From contig JANBPK010000770.1 of the NCBI GenBank assembly GCA_027579435.1, positions 124,001 to 188,000 of the forward strand: a DNA stretch of 64,000 nucleotides, read 5' to 3'. A model generated the notes under the pieces. That model did not search any database. It saw only the letters and a list, made by a program, of their open reading frames with translations, and was not told the DNA's origin. The translations under genes were made by a program, and so were the position numbers. Within the stretch, counting starts at the first letter, position 1; each line of letters opens with the position of its first letter. Positions 35,683 through 45,439 of this stretch are shown here, piece by piece. The stretch is from Candolleomyces eurysporus (Eukaryota > Basidiomycota > Agaricomycetes > Agaricales > Psathyrellaceae).

Positions 35683-38642
35683 ATGTCGTCTGAAACGGAA
35701 TATCGATTTCAAGGTGAAGCCGCGGTCAAGACGAAGCGTCGGAGGCTACATGGCGCGTGTGATGTATGTCGACATAGAAAGAGTCAGTTCTTTGATGTTT
35801 CTATTCGATCTGAGGGGATCCTCAATCCTATTCTCTCCTAGTACGGTGTATGTTACCTTCTCTGCGTCACAAATACGCCTACTCACTTGACCTGAAGGCG
35901 ATGCAGCCGAGAGGCCAGGCCAGAAATGCTCGAACTGTGTGAATTTTAATACAGATTGCACTCACCTCTATCTAACTCAGGTGGGTAGTGTCATGCAAAG
36001 ACGAGCTCTGCGACTTATAGGCTTTATTATTTCCATAGAAAAAACAAAAGGCGTCCAGGCATGTATAAATATCTCGCAATATTCTCCATTTAGTGTTCTT
36101 ACCTCTGCAGGAAAGGCAGGTGCCCTTCGGAGACGCGCTCACAACCGCAATCATTAGGACGACTGCGTGAGACCATGGACCCCCTGCTGAACACGGTTTT
36201 ATCGAGGTCATACCAAGCACCAGCAAACCCGGCGCTCGTCCGAGAAGTAATGATGGACATCGCACGGTATGCTCGCGCCCTAGAAGCTGCGGTACCGGCC
36301 GATGCTTTTGGCAGAGCAGTCTCAACTCCGGCGTCAAATGCACCGTCGCCTTCGTGTACCAGTGATGGAGCTGTCAATATCTCCAATGAACGTTCACAGC
36401 CAGACGAACCTGATGGTGAAACACCAGAAGAAGACTCGACAGTTGCTCTTTCCAATACTCTGAAGCGCTCTCTGGTCCTCACTGGGTCTCGAGACCGGTT
36501 TTTCGGTGCATCCAGCAGCGTCGCACTGGTGGACACCACGGCTCTTGAGCTCAAAAGAATTTCAGTTCTCGACCGCTGCGTCTCTCAGAAACCTGCCGCA
36601 CTATTGATGAGGCAACATATGCGCCCGGAGTTTTGGACAATCCATCCTGTAAGTAGAAAGCATTTCAGCTCCGAAAGGCCTTTTAAGCTAATGACTTGTG
36701 TTGCAGTGGGAGCGAGCAGTGCCGACAGAGCGTAAGCCATTCGATTTTCCGCCACAAGACCTTATGAACCACCTGGTTCAGCTCTACTTTGACACCACCA
36801 ATCTCTATGTCCCTCTATTGCACCGTGGGACGTTTGAAAAGGCGTTCAAAGCCGACCTTCACCTGTCTAGCCCGGATTTTGCTCAAGTGGTTTTGGGAGT
36901 CTGTGCGGTAGCAGCGCGGTATTCAGATGACGAGCGGGTTCTTCTAGAAGGAACCACTTCTTTTCATAGCAGCGGCTACAAGTGGTTCAGTCAATTGAGA
37001 TTGTTTCAGGAGTGTTTTCTGCGAGCGCCTTCGCTCTACGAGCTGCAGGCCTTATGTGTGCGTATTCCCAGACTTTGACCGGCGNTTTTTTAAGCTCAAT
37101 TCCACGCGCAGCTCGCAGTGCTTTATATCCAAGGAACCTCGACATCGGACAAATGCTGGTACCTGGTCGGTCTCGGGGTCAGAGCTGCCCAAGACATCGG
37201 CCTCAACAAAAAGGGAGCTGGGACGAAGCCCACGGTGGAAGGCGAACTCCGCAAGAGGGTCTTCTGGGTGCTTCTGTTCCTGGACTCATTGATAGCAGCT
37301 TCAGTTGGCCGACCTGCTGCTATGAATATTTCTGAGTACGTCCGTGACTACAGTTGTTGGTCCTCGAGTACTGATTTTGCTTAGCTTTGATGTGGAAATG
37401 CCTATTGATTGCGACGACGAGTACTGGGACCATCCAGATGCCGAACTTGCGTTCAAACAACCTCCTGGGGTACCGTCCAAAGCCTCATACTTCTGCTTAA
37501 TCCTCAAACTTGTTGAAATTCATGCATCTTCTCATAGAGCATTCGTAAGTTTTTACAGCCTGCCCGTTCATTGGAAAGTCCTGACGAAATGCGCAGTACT
37601 CTGTGAGGCGTCCCGATCCACCTCCTGGAACTCCCGCTGGAGATTGGGACCGAATCACACTCGCTAATCTCGATTCCGCTTTGAACTCCTGGGCCGACTC
37701 TGTCCCCTACCACCGTACGTTGCGTCTTGTATTCTATATCACCCGTTTTCCTGATATCTTCACTATACATAGTTCGTTGGGAACCCGGCCGTCTGCAAGG
37801 AATCTTCCTCAGCCAATCAGCCAAATTATGGACTACATATTATGCCACCCAAATCTTAGCTCACCGAGCATTTGTCACTTGCCCAGCTCACAAGTCGCTG
37901 GCATTAACGTCTCTAGCAATCTGTACGAATGCTGCGAGAACCTGTATCCGGATCCTGGAGATCCAGTCGCAGAAGGGACAGGCCCTTGCACCACATGCAC
38001 AGGTACGTCTTCCTTCCACCTAGTATCCGAGCTAGAGAATTTCTCTAACGAACGGCGCACATTTCTAGACAAGTATATTCACGGCAGGACTTATGCTGTT
38101 GTTGAACTTCTGGAGGGCCAGACATACCGGCGTCCCGTTGGCGGACGAAGTCAGAGACATGAATTCAATCTTTACCAGTATCAAGGTGTTGCAGACATAT
38201 GAAGCAAGGTGGGCCCCGAGTGATATGTGTAATTTCGCTCTCTACTAAATGCTCATTGGATCATCGCACAGGTGGCATTCAGCAGGACGTTTCTGGTATG
38301 CTATCCTCGTTCAGTTCCTCAGCCTTGATGTATACTGAGACCAAATTCAGTGATATTCTCATGGCGCTCGTCTCCATGGGTATGGTGCCGCTTGAGCAGG
38401 TCAAGAGACCGAAGCGTCGTCGCAGCACCGAGGAGGATGATGGNATCGGATGGCTTAGGGGGGCCAGGGACGGGAATGACGAGAGTCGGGTTTGCCACTT
38501 CGCGGGGGCGTGGGGTGGGCTTTGGGACGTACGTAGTCCTGGTAAGACTGGTGAGGATGATGGTATCCGAGGGCTTCGGTGGGAATGGAGGGAATACCAC
38601 AGGCGGAAGGACAACATCCCGCGGACGAGGGGTCGGATTTGA
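35683..38642 (+). CDS. Zn2Cys6 fungal transcription factor, tandem copy 2 (C-terminally shortened)
   Basis: Exons 35683-35782, 35842-35847, 35898-35980, 36039-36058, 36111-36648, 36707-37057, 37112-37335, 37385-37544, 37597-37714, 37773-38002, 38069-38208, 38272-38295, 38351-38642; about 761 residues. The cluster reads CDVCRHRKIRC, then CSNC and DCTH. The regulator domain has LYVPLLHRGTFEKA, VRAAQDIGLNKK and MPIDCDDEYW. Ten of the first twelve exons have exactly the same length as copy 1, including the six-base microexon. Intron 4 needs a GC-AG junction (AG|GCATGT). After DILMALVSMG and KRPKRRRSTEEDD the reading frame leaves homologous sequence and runs antisense through the CBM1 gene's repeat, so the Ser/Pro-rich tail and the last two exons of copy 1 are missing. 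It may still bind DNA but with altered activation. Confidence 0.85.
35842..35847 (+). other. six-base microexon inside the zinc cluster (copy 2)
   Basis: Exon TACGGT is flanked by CTAG and GTATGT and has the same position and phase as in copy 1. Confidence 0.8.
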
Positions 38643-39139
38643 CCCGTACGTCGTCCTCGTCAAGCTAGTAAGGATAAGAGTCTCCGAGGGAGCAGGCCCT
38701 GGAATTGGGATCACGACTGGAGGCAGATCCGCACGAGGACGAATCGTGGGCTTGGGGACATAAGTGATCCTCGTCACAGTAGGGAACGCAATGGGAGGCT
38801 CGGCAGCGACAGCGGGCTGGCACCGAGAATATCCTAGCACATCCCAGTCAGCATGTCACGATCTGTTAAAGTTGACAGGCAAATCATATACCTTCATCGA
38901 CGACGAGGCATCGCTCTCTATTGACAATTAAGTATTGGATTTGATCGAGAATCGATGACTACCTACCCGGCGGCACATTCAGTGCTTCCTGCCCATCCTG
39001 CTCCACCACCTGTTTATTATGGTAAGCATAGAAATACTTTCGATGGAGAGGGAAAAAACTGACATTGAGGCCACTGCGGCACGATAGCGAACGCAACGCC
39101 CGCAGAGAGGAGAAGAATAGAAGCCTGAACCTTCACCAT
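38319..39139 (-). CDS. secreted CBM1 cellulose-binding protein with Pro-rich repeat
   Basis: Four exons on the minus strand: 39139-39064, 39009-38967, 38917-38892, 38833-38319; 219 residues. A signal peptide (MVKVQASILLLSAGVAFA) is followed directly by a fungal CBM1: QCGGAGWAGSTECAAGERC, then LVVDEGYSRC, with the usual Cys and aromatic positions (Trp present, one of the flat-face aromatics replaced by Val). The rest is about three copies of a Pro/Thr-rich 37-39-residue repeat (LTRTTYVPKPTPRPRE type) resembling a linker, then a tail that is the antisense of copy 2 of the Zn2Cys6 gene. No catalytic domain is present, so this is a stand-alone binder or a remnant of a larger enzyme. The tail after the repeats may not be original coding sequence. 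Context with a CE16 esterase suggests plant-cell-wall interaction. Confidence 0.82.
38440..38790 (-). repeat. about three tandem units of 111-117 bases encoding a Pro/Thr-rich repeat
   Basis: Each unit encodes a TRTTY...PRPR...PP...SDTIIL-type block on the minus strand. Units differ by substitutions but keep the frame. An N at 38444 lies at the end of the unit next to the junction with the transcription factor gene. Confidence 0.75.
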
Positions 39140-40276
39140 CTTGTCTGCGCGAATAACGCAAAAGTCCAACCGAAACTCGACTTGCTTTTAAGTGCAAGAC
39201 GAAGCCTATTTGAGCTTGTCATGTGTCCAAGATCGACGGCTCGAGCTAAAATCCAGATGAAGAGAAACCCTTCGAGAAGGGGTAAGACGAATCCAGCAAT
39301 CGGGCCCGCCGTACGGTTGGTACGCAGACCACCCCGGTATTCATCCGAATTTACGCGCGTTTTTGACGTCTGGAGGATCGGAGTCAAAGGAGTGAAAAAG
39401 AATTCAAGAAGACCCGGTCTTTGAGAAAATCGAATCACCTATCGCCTATTGTTCATTAAAATCGCAAATCTTCCATTAAAAAAGAAAGACAAGAGCCCAC
39501 CGGCGCCCAGTCAGGTCCCAGAACGAAGCCAAGGAACGGCGACAACGCCTATTTTAACGGTTCACTGTGAAGGGATTCATAGTATAAGACACATAAGTGT
39601 ATTGCTCTCATCGATCTCGCCGACGAAGCTCCGATCCGGGTTTAAAGAGGTTAAGGAAGGATTTTTCAACAACAAGCAGCAGCCCGACATATGGAGCACC
39701 GCTGGCCTCATGGTCTATGGGCAATTGCAAGGAATAACTTCTCCATGACGATATTTCACAATCGACATCTCTGTGAAAAAAGAGGGGAGTTAGAAAGATC
39801 ATAGGCACAACCAGATGAGCGGGGCGCGGCTCACCCAGGTGAATTCCCGAACATAATTGAAATCTCCCCGCGCTGGCCGCGAGATTGTACGTGCTTCGTG
39901 CGAGCGCGGAAGGAAGTTACAACGGACTTACCAGGGGCAGCGTGAGGACAGATCACTGCTCTTTGTGAAGAAGAACAGGAGAACTCGAGGAAGAAAGGTC
40001 CGGCAGTGTGATGCTGACCATGCAATTTTTTTTTTTGCAGGCATGCCGGGGTTCGATCACAAATAGGGAGAGTTGTATTTCCGACATGGACCGCCGCACA
40101 CTGGGTGCCGGATTCATTCACGAAACAATGAAGGATTACACACGGCTATGGGGTTTTTACCACAAGTGTGACCAAGAACATAGGGAACACCTTCTGCGAA
40201 AAATACCACCTGGCTAAATGTCATGAGCCATGGCATCAATATTCATCGGCATCAGAGACTCACTATCAGTACGCGG
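39140..40276. other. intergenic, about 1.1 kb
   Basis: Upstream of the CBM1 gene and downstream of the CE16 esterase, both minus-strand. Open frames up to about 100 codons have no recognisable features. A run of 13 T residues lies near 40026. Confidence 0.45.
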
Positions 40277-41571
40277 TTACCATATGGTGTGACGAAGGAC
40301 TTCAGCAACACGTTCCCCGAAGAACTTGTGGGCGTAGGCTGAAGGCATCATTGATCAACTCCTGTCCGTTTTGCACTGATAACAAGACTTACAGCTGGGA
40401 TGATAGTTGTCGCTACAATGACAGATTCAGCTGAGGAATTGACCACGAAGAAACGGGGCACGGAGAACTCACCCCCAGAATAGATCGGCGTCTTTGCCCC
40501 AAGTAACAGCATCTCTAAAGCCGAACTTGGTGGGATTATCCAAGATTTCGTTGTAGTGGGACACGGAATCGTAGAGGAAGGTCCTAACACCACGATTCGC
40601 TTTCTTGAAAGCAGCGATCCTGTTCTCCAAGCGAGCGTTAAAGTTGGCCAGTACAACCTTCTCTCCTGCGGTAGACTCTGTTCCTTGCTCAATCATCTAA
40701 AAGGAGGTGTTGATAAGATAAAGGGGGTAAGCGCCTGACTAAATCCGGATGAGAAAAGAAGCCATACGAGAGGAGAACGGTCGATGGGCGGGACGTTAAC
40801 AAAGAGGAAGTTGCGTCCTCCAACATCATACATCTTCTGCACAAGCTCAAAGTAATTGTCCAGGAGAATGCCATGGAACCTAAAAGTGTCAAAAAAGGTT
40901 CAGTCAGCACAAACTCTATTTTTCATAAATATGCCAAACTTACGTCTCGCCCCCATCAATCCACCAACTATTCCCAATATCATTGATCCCAATGAACACC
41001 GAGAAGAGCGCATTTTTGCTGGTCCAAGGGCTCGTCGCAGGCTTTTTCGCAGCGCCCTCTAGGAACTGGGCAACCTGATCCGTCAAGCACAGCACATCGG
41101 GCCTCCAGGGTGTGACCAAAGACGCGTTGATCACAGCTCCACCATACGCATAATTATACGTCAAAATGGTCGACTTGTTGTACTTGGTCGCGAGGTACCC
41201 AACCCAGTTTTCGCCACCGGTGGATGTCCAGCCGGGGTAGGGCGGGTTGCCGAATGGGTTGTCGGACGTTGGGAGGATGCCGCTGGGATTGAAGCCAGTT
41301 TGGGTGTAGGAGTCGCCGCTAAAAGAGAGCCCAATGAGATGCTGATGATCGGGGAAGAAGAAAGATGGAGCGACGGAAACGCACAAGCTGAACCAGTAGT
41401 TGGGTCCCGTGCTCGGGCTAGGCTTGCCTCCAGGAGCGGCTAAAGAGTGTAGCTTCAGCATCAGTATATGAATGGCGAAGCACACAGGAAACATGACTAA
41501 CCTTGAACGCTAGGAAGCACGTTCGCAGCCAGAGCCAAAACCGCAGTCAAGGTGACCTGCAAAGCCAACAT
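40277..41571 (-). CDS. secreted CE16-type GDSL carbohydrate esterase
   Basis: Seven exons on the minus strand: 41571-41502, 41439-41385, 41318-40944, 40879-40768, 40696-40473, 40412-40393, 40338-40277; 305 residues. A signal peptide (MLALQVTLTAVLALAANVLP) precedes NYWFSFGDSYTQTGF, the block I motif with catalytic Ser at about residue 45. YGGAVIN and the block III motif FIGINDIGNSWW give the oxyanion Gly and Asn; WGDNYHPSYAHKFF supplies the Asp and His of the triad. This arrangement is typical of fungal carbohydrate esterase family 16, acetylesterases that deacetylate hemicellulose oligosaccharides outside the cell. Exon 6 is only 20 bases and carries the catalytic His; all phases join. Its neighbour on the same strand is the CBM1 protein. 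Confidence 0.9.
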
Positions 41572-42039
41572 ATTGGGGTCCGTCACGTCAGTTGAGCCTT
41601 CCTTCGGGTTGGACAACCAACTGGGAGAGCAAAACCGAAACGCCCTTCCCGATGTTAAATATATACGCTCTCAACCAAACCCCAAGAATAAGAACGACGT
41701 GGTGTCCCGAAGTCGTTCCATCATGTGAACGCTGCAGCCGGTAACGATGTGCAAGACGCTCCCAGCGAGGAGGAAGGGTGCAGTGAGAAGAACCTCATAA
41801 ATTCCGAGAATCTCCCGCCCAGTTTTGGCGGTGGAGTACGATCCTGTGATACATTTACGACTGTGGGGGTGGAGAAGGCTTGCGGGAGGGTCACGTCGTC
41901 GAAGGCCGCCGTCGAGAACATGCGAATCGCAGTTAGCGAGGGTTCTGAAAACTGCGGAAATGTTCGATTGATTTATCAATAGAGCGGAGTGTAAGTTAGT
42001 TATTCAAAGCAATTAGCAAAGTATACAGTAATAGGTGGT
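41572..42039. other. intergenic, about 0.47 kb
   Basis: Promoter of the CE16 gene and 3' end of TIM50, on the same strand. A TATA-like box is listed separately. No coding sequence is supported. Confidence 0.5.
41655..41665 (-). promoter_or_regulatory. TATA-like box upstream of the CE16 esterase
   Basis: TATATATTTAA on the minus strand, 84-94 bases upstream of the start codon. Confidence 0.45.
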
Positions 42040-43816
42040 CTATGCGGTGGGAGTCGATGTCTGTGTCGGGGTTGAGGCATCGGGCGCAGGGGGCTCTTTG
42101 GGATTTCCAGAAATTTGATCAATGGCTTCCCAAAGGTTCGATGGTACCTGAGCGGCGAGGGCCTGTTGCTCCTTCTCAAGAGCCTCCTCGAGCATGGCAC
42201 GATTCTCCCGAATATATTTCTGTTCTTCTTGATACTGAAGCTGTGCTTCCCGGCGCTTCTGCTCAAGATAAGTAGGTGGAGGTTGGCCTCGTGGAACAGC
42301 AGGCTAATAGATCGTTAGTACCCAAAGAATGATGCAAAGAGGGAAAATAGCGCTTACCCCAGCAGACAGTCCGAACAATGAAGATACGGCGTTAGGAGCA
42401 ACACCCTTATGTTTCGCCTTCCACTCTTCAATGTGGCGGGCTTTGGCTTCGGCTTCCATCTTCGCGTATTCGACTGCAACATCCTTGCCCTCATACGCTT
42501 GCAGGATAGGCCTCACGTCGGGAGGCCTGTAGATACCAATAGCTAGGGAGGAATTAGGACGTTATTCTTTAGCCAAGTGTAAATATACTCACACTCGAGG
42601 AAAGGTATCATAGCAATAAGTCCTCGATCGTTTGGATCGCCTTTCCATTTAGGGAGAATGACGGCGTTTTCGGACTGAAGCTTAACGTGGTCTGGCACAG
42701 TATCCAGCACGATGACTTTTGACAAATCTCGGTTCAAATACGAGAGATCCTAAATGTGTGTGAGACAGGCTCTCAGGACGATAATGTGAAGCACGGGGTA
42801 CCTTAACGATCTCTCCATTGAGTGACCGAGTGCCTTCACGGTATAGTCGATGGCTGATGAAGAAATTAAAACGGTCGAGTTTATCAACAATGGGTGCAGC
42901 AGTCTATAAATAATCAGTATCACATCGTAAAAGATGCCAAGGTCACTCACCCAGCTATTTTGAGACGTAAATATTACGACTTCGTAAAATTGGGAGATGT
43001 AGGCAATGAAGTAATCCAAGCCTGGGCGTTTCGCTGTCCTCCAGCCGTGCTGGCGCTGCATGTAATGATGAGAACCAGGCCTTCGCTCAAACAGGTGTCG
43101 CACTTACATCCCATGTTGAAGTAATCAAAAGGTCGTCCAGAGACAAGACCAGTGTGTAAGGTTTGCCATGCGGAGGCGGGTAAGGTGGGGGAAGCAGTTC
43201 TGGCCAAGCCGGTTTGTTGAAATACTAGGATGCCTTGAATATGAGAAACGTTGTCACGGCGTCCATGAATAGTCGCTTACGTCGAAAAGGTCTCCAAACC
43301 GTTCCTTGGTTCTCCCCCACCGTGACGCGGGCGCATCCTCGAGCCTCTGAACAAAACGTCAAAACCCAGGTTCACGTTCGTAATGGGTATCGCACTCACC
43401 CATCGCTTCTCCTTCAGCTCTTCCTCCTCCCACTCCCTCCCGAGATATACCGTATGGGCCGCGAATGCTCCCCCAAGAATTGCCATCATGACCCTGCTCA
43501 TGACCTTCCGCTTCTTCTCGCCGGAGGATAGTGTGCCCTTCGAGGATACCGCGCCTGTCCGTTTGGGTTCCTCCTGCGGAGCAGATGGCATAAAGTCCAA
43601 ACTTGGAGCCTTCGACGTCGACCCGGATGCCACGTTCTGGTCCGCCAGAGATGACGCAGACTCGGGGTCAACACGAGTCTCAGACGACGACGCCGCGCTA
43701 TCACCTGCAGGCTGCTGACCAGCCTGGCTTTTGGGGGGTATTTGGGACGCCCATCGTACGTTGCGGGCGATGGGCTGGCTGGCGAGCAGACGGGACCTGA
43801 CGACGGCGGAAAACAT
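42040..43816 (-). CDS. TIM50: TIM50, mitochondrial inner membrane translocase receptor subunit
   Basis: Eight exons on the minus strand: 43816-43400, 43346-43281, 43224-43108, 43055-42951, 42903-42802, 42749-42593, 42542-42358, 42303-42040; 470 residues. The N-terminus ([20 protein letters not shown]) is a basic amphipathic mitochondrial presequence; a Ser-rich stretch and one membrane span ([18 protein letters not shown]) follow. The FCP1/NIF-like domain reads [58 protein letters not shown] and [14 protein letters not shown], all hallmark TIM50 segments. LDDLL replaces the phosphatase DxDxT motif, as is normal in TIM50. The C-terminus is a Glu/Gln-rich helix. TIM50 receives presequence proteins from the outer membrane and passes them to TIM23. 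Essential housekeeping gene; all splice phases fit. Confidence 0.95.
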
Positions 43817-45439
43817 GGCGAGCGCGTCAACGTCACAGGCGCACAATCCAGGCAAACTTTCGGTGGCGGGTTTGTCCTTGTTGTGCCTGAACATTGCCGG
43901 ATCAACAGATGTAAACAGAAAGGCTTTGACGCGCGCTTACCGACTGGGCCACCGATAATGCCAATTGCAGACTCTGTGGGACCGTTCTGATTACGCAGAC
44001 GTGGATTTACTGTATTAGGCTACAGAGGGAGACTTCTCTACCGTCTACCCTCATCCCCAACCCTACAGTGGAGCAACCGCCCTGGGTCAGTGCTCACGTT
44101 TCTGTTCCGGCGGTGCCATTTTTATGCCACCTTGGGTGGTGCCCATCTGAGTTTCCCTCGACTTGTGTAGAGCCTTAGATCACATTCCTACATCACTTCA
44201 AGAAAATATAAGGAAGACAGACTCCAAAGGAATCGATTGCCACGATTCCCAAGAGCTCACCTCACTCTCCAGAGTGTGCGAAAAGCGCAGAGTTGTCCCT
44301 CCGCATGCTTACCCTCAAATGCCACCTCAAATACTGACTGGATTCTATATAAATAGCGGTAAAACGTAACACTCCCTTTTTTNGTTGCTTAAATTTTGAT
44401 ATGTAACTAGTAACCGCGCCGTTGCTTTGAAGAGATTGCAAGTGAAGAAAATAGGAGCAAAATCGAATTTCCTCAGATAGTCAAATGGAGTATCTTGATG
44501 GCTCGCGTGCCTATTGCAATTTCAGAGCGGACTAGTACTATTTAGAGCCTTCATGAAGTATCAGAGAACACCTTGTTGTGGAAGAGTGTTGCGAAAGAGT
44601 GGGGTAGAAGTGTTAACTTTTTTTGCCGCCCATGTTCCCTGAAATCGTCATGTAATGCGTAACGGGGCCTCATTGCCAATTTCGCATCTTGGGTGCGTGC
44701 ATCCACAGTTGCCTACTCGTCTACTCGTCGGTTCAGTGACCATGTGTGCTTACTACCGTTGACTAAGAACCATTGACAAACGTACCATCTGCTCCCAAGG
44801 TGGTTGGTGTGGACCCGAAATAAACCCGCATCCCTTTTTCCAGTCCAATCATGATGTGTATCGCTTGATAGTCAGCACTGGTGACTAGCTGATTCCAGCG
44901 TTTTGACTTTTTCGTTTTCAAGTCCACATACCTCCTCAAAGTGCCCTCTTTAGAGGCAACTGATTTGCGATCTGATCTGAAGTGTCCAAAGTGTCACCTC
45001 AGATCAGGGGCGCTTGACTTTTTCCTCTTCCATCGGCATCCTTGAAGGCCGCATGGCTACGGTGCGTTCTTTGACTAAACTTGCTCTTTTTTCTGCGCCC
45101 AGGTTGCCTTGAGGCCTCTGGCTCCCGTGAACCGTTTCCTTCTTGGCCAAAAGCTCCACTTTAGGCAGGGCCTTTCTGCGTTGATGGGAGGGGCTGAGAG
45201 GGGTTTAAAATGTCGCTTGCAAACCCCCTCCGAAAGGGTGATCTGATTGGCAGATCCATGGGATCTGGATCGAGAGGTTGCCATTTTCAGCCAGTGTCCA
45301 ATTTGGGTAACAGGCACCCGGCCGGAGCTGCCGCGTGGCCTTTGGCCGTCCCACACTTTAGCACAATTCTTGACATATCACCAGCACATTGCACTGCGAC
45401 TTGTGAATACAACGTGCCCGCTTCCTTTCACTTTATACC
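43817..45439. other. intergenic, about 1.6 kb, boundary of the mobile-element region
   Basis: TIM50 promoter on the left; somewhere within lies the left edge of the KDZ-bearing region. No gene is supported. A near-perfect hairpin at 44972-45007 is listed separately. I could not identify terminal inverted repeats or target duplications of the KDZ element. Confidence 0.45.
44972..45007. repeat. short inverted repeat (hairpin)
   Basis: CTGATCTGAAGTG (44972-44984) pairs with CACCTCAGATCAG (44995-45007), 12 of 13 bases, around a 10-base loop. It lies 430 bases upstream of the KDZ start codon. Confidence 0.6.

Noticed and set aside
39133..39438. Minus-strand open frame with a hydrophobic stretch
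   Set aside because: It overlaps the 5' region of the CBM1 gene and has no start context or homologous feature; the hydrophobic run is probably chance.
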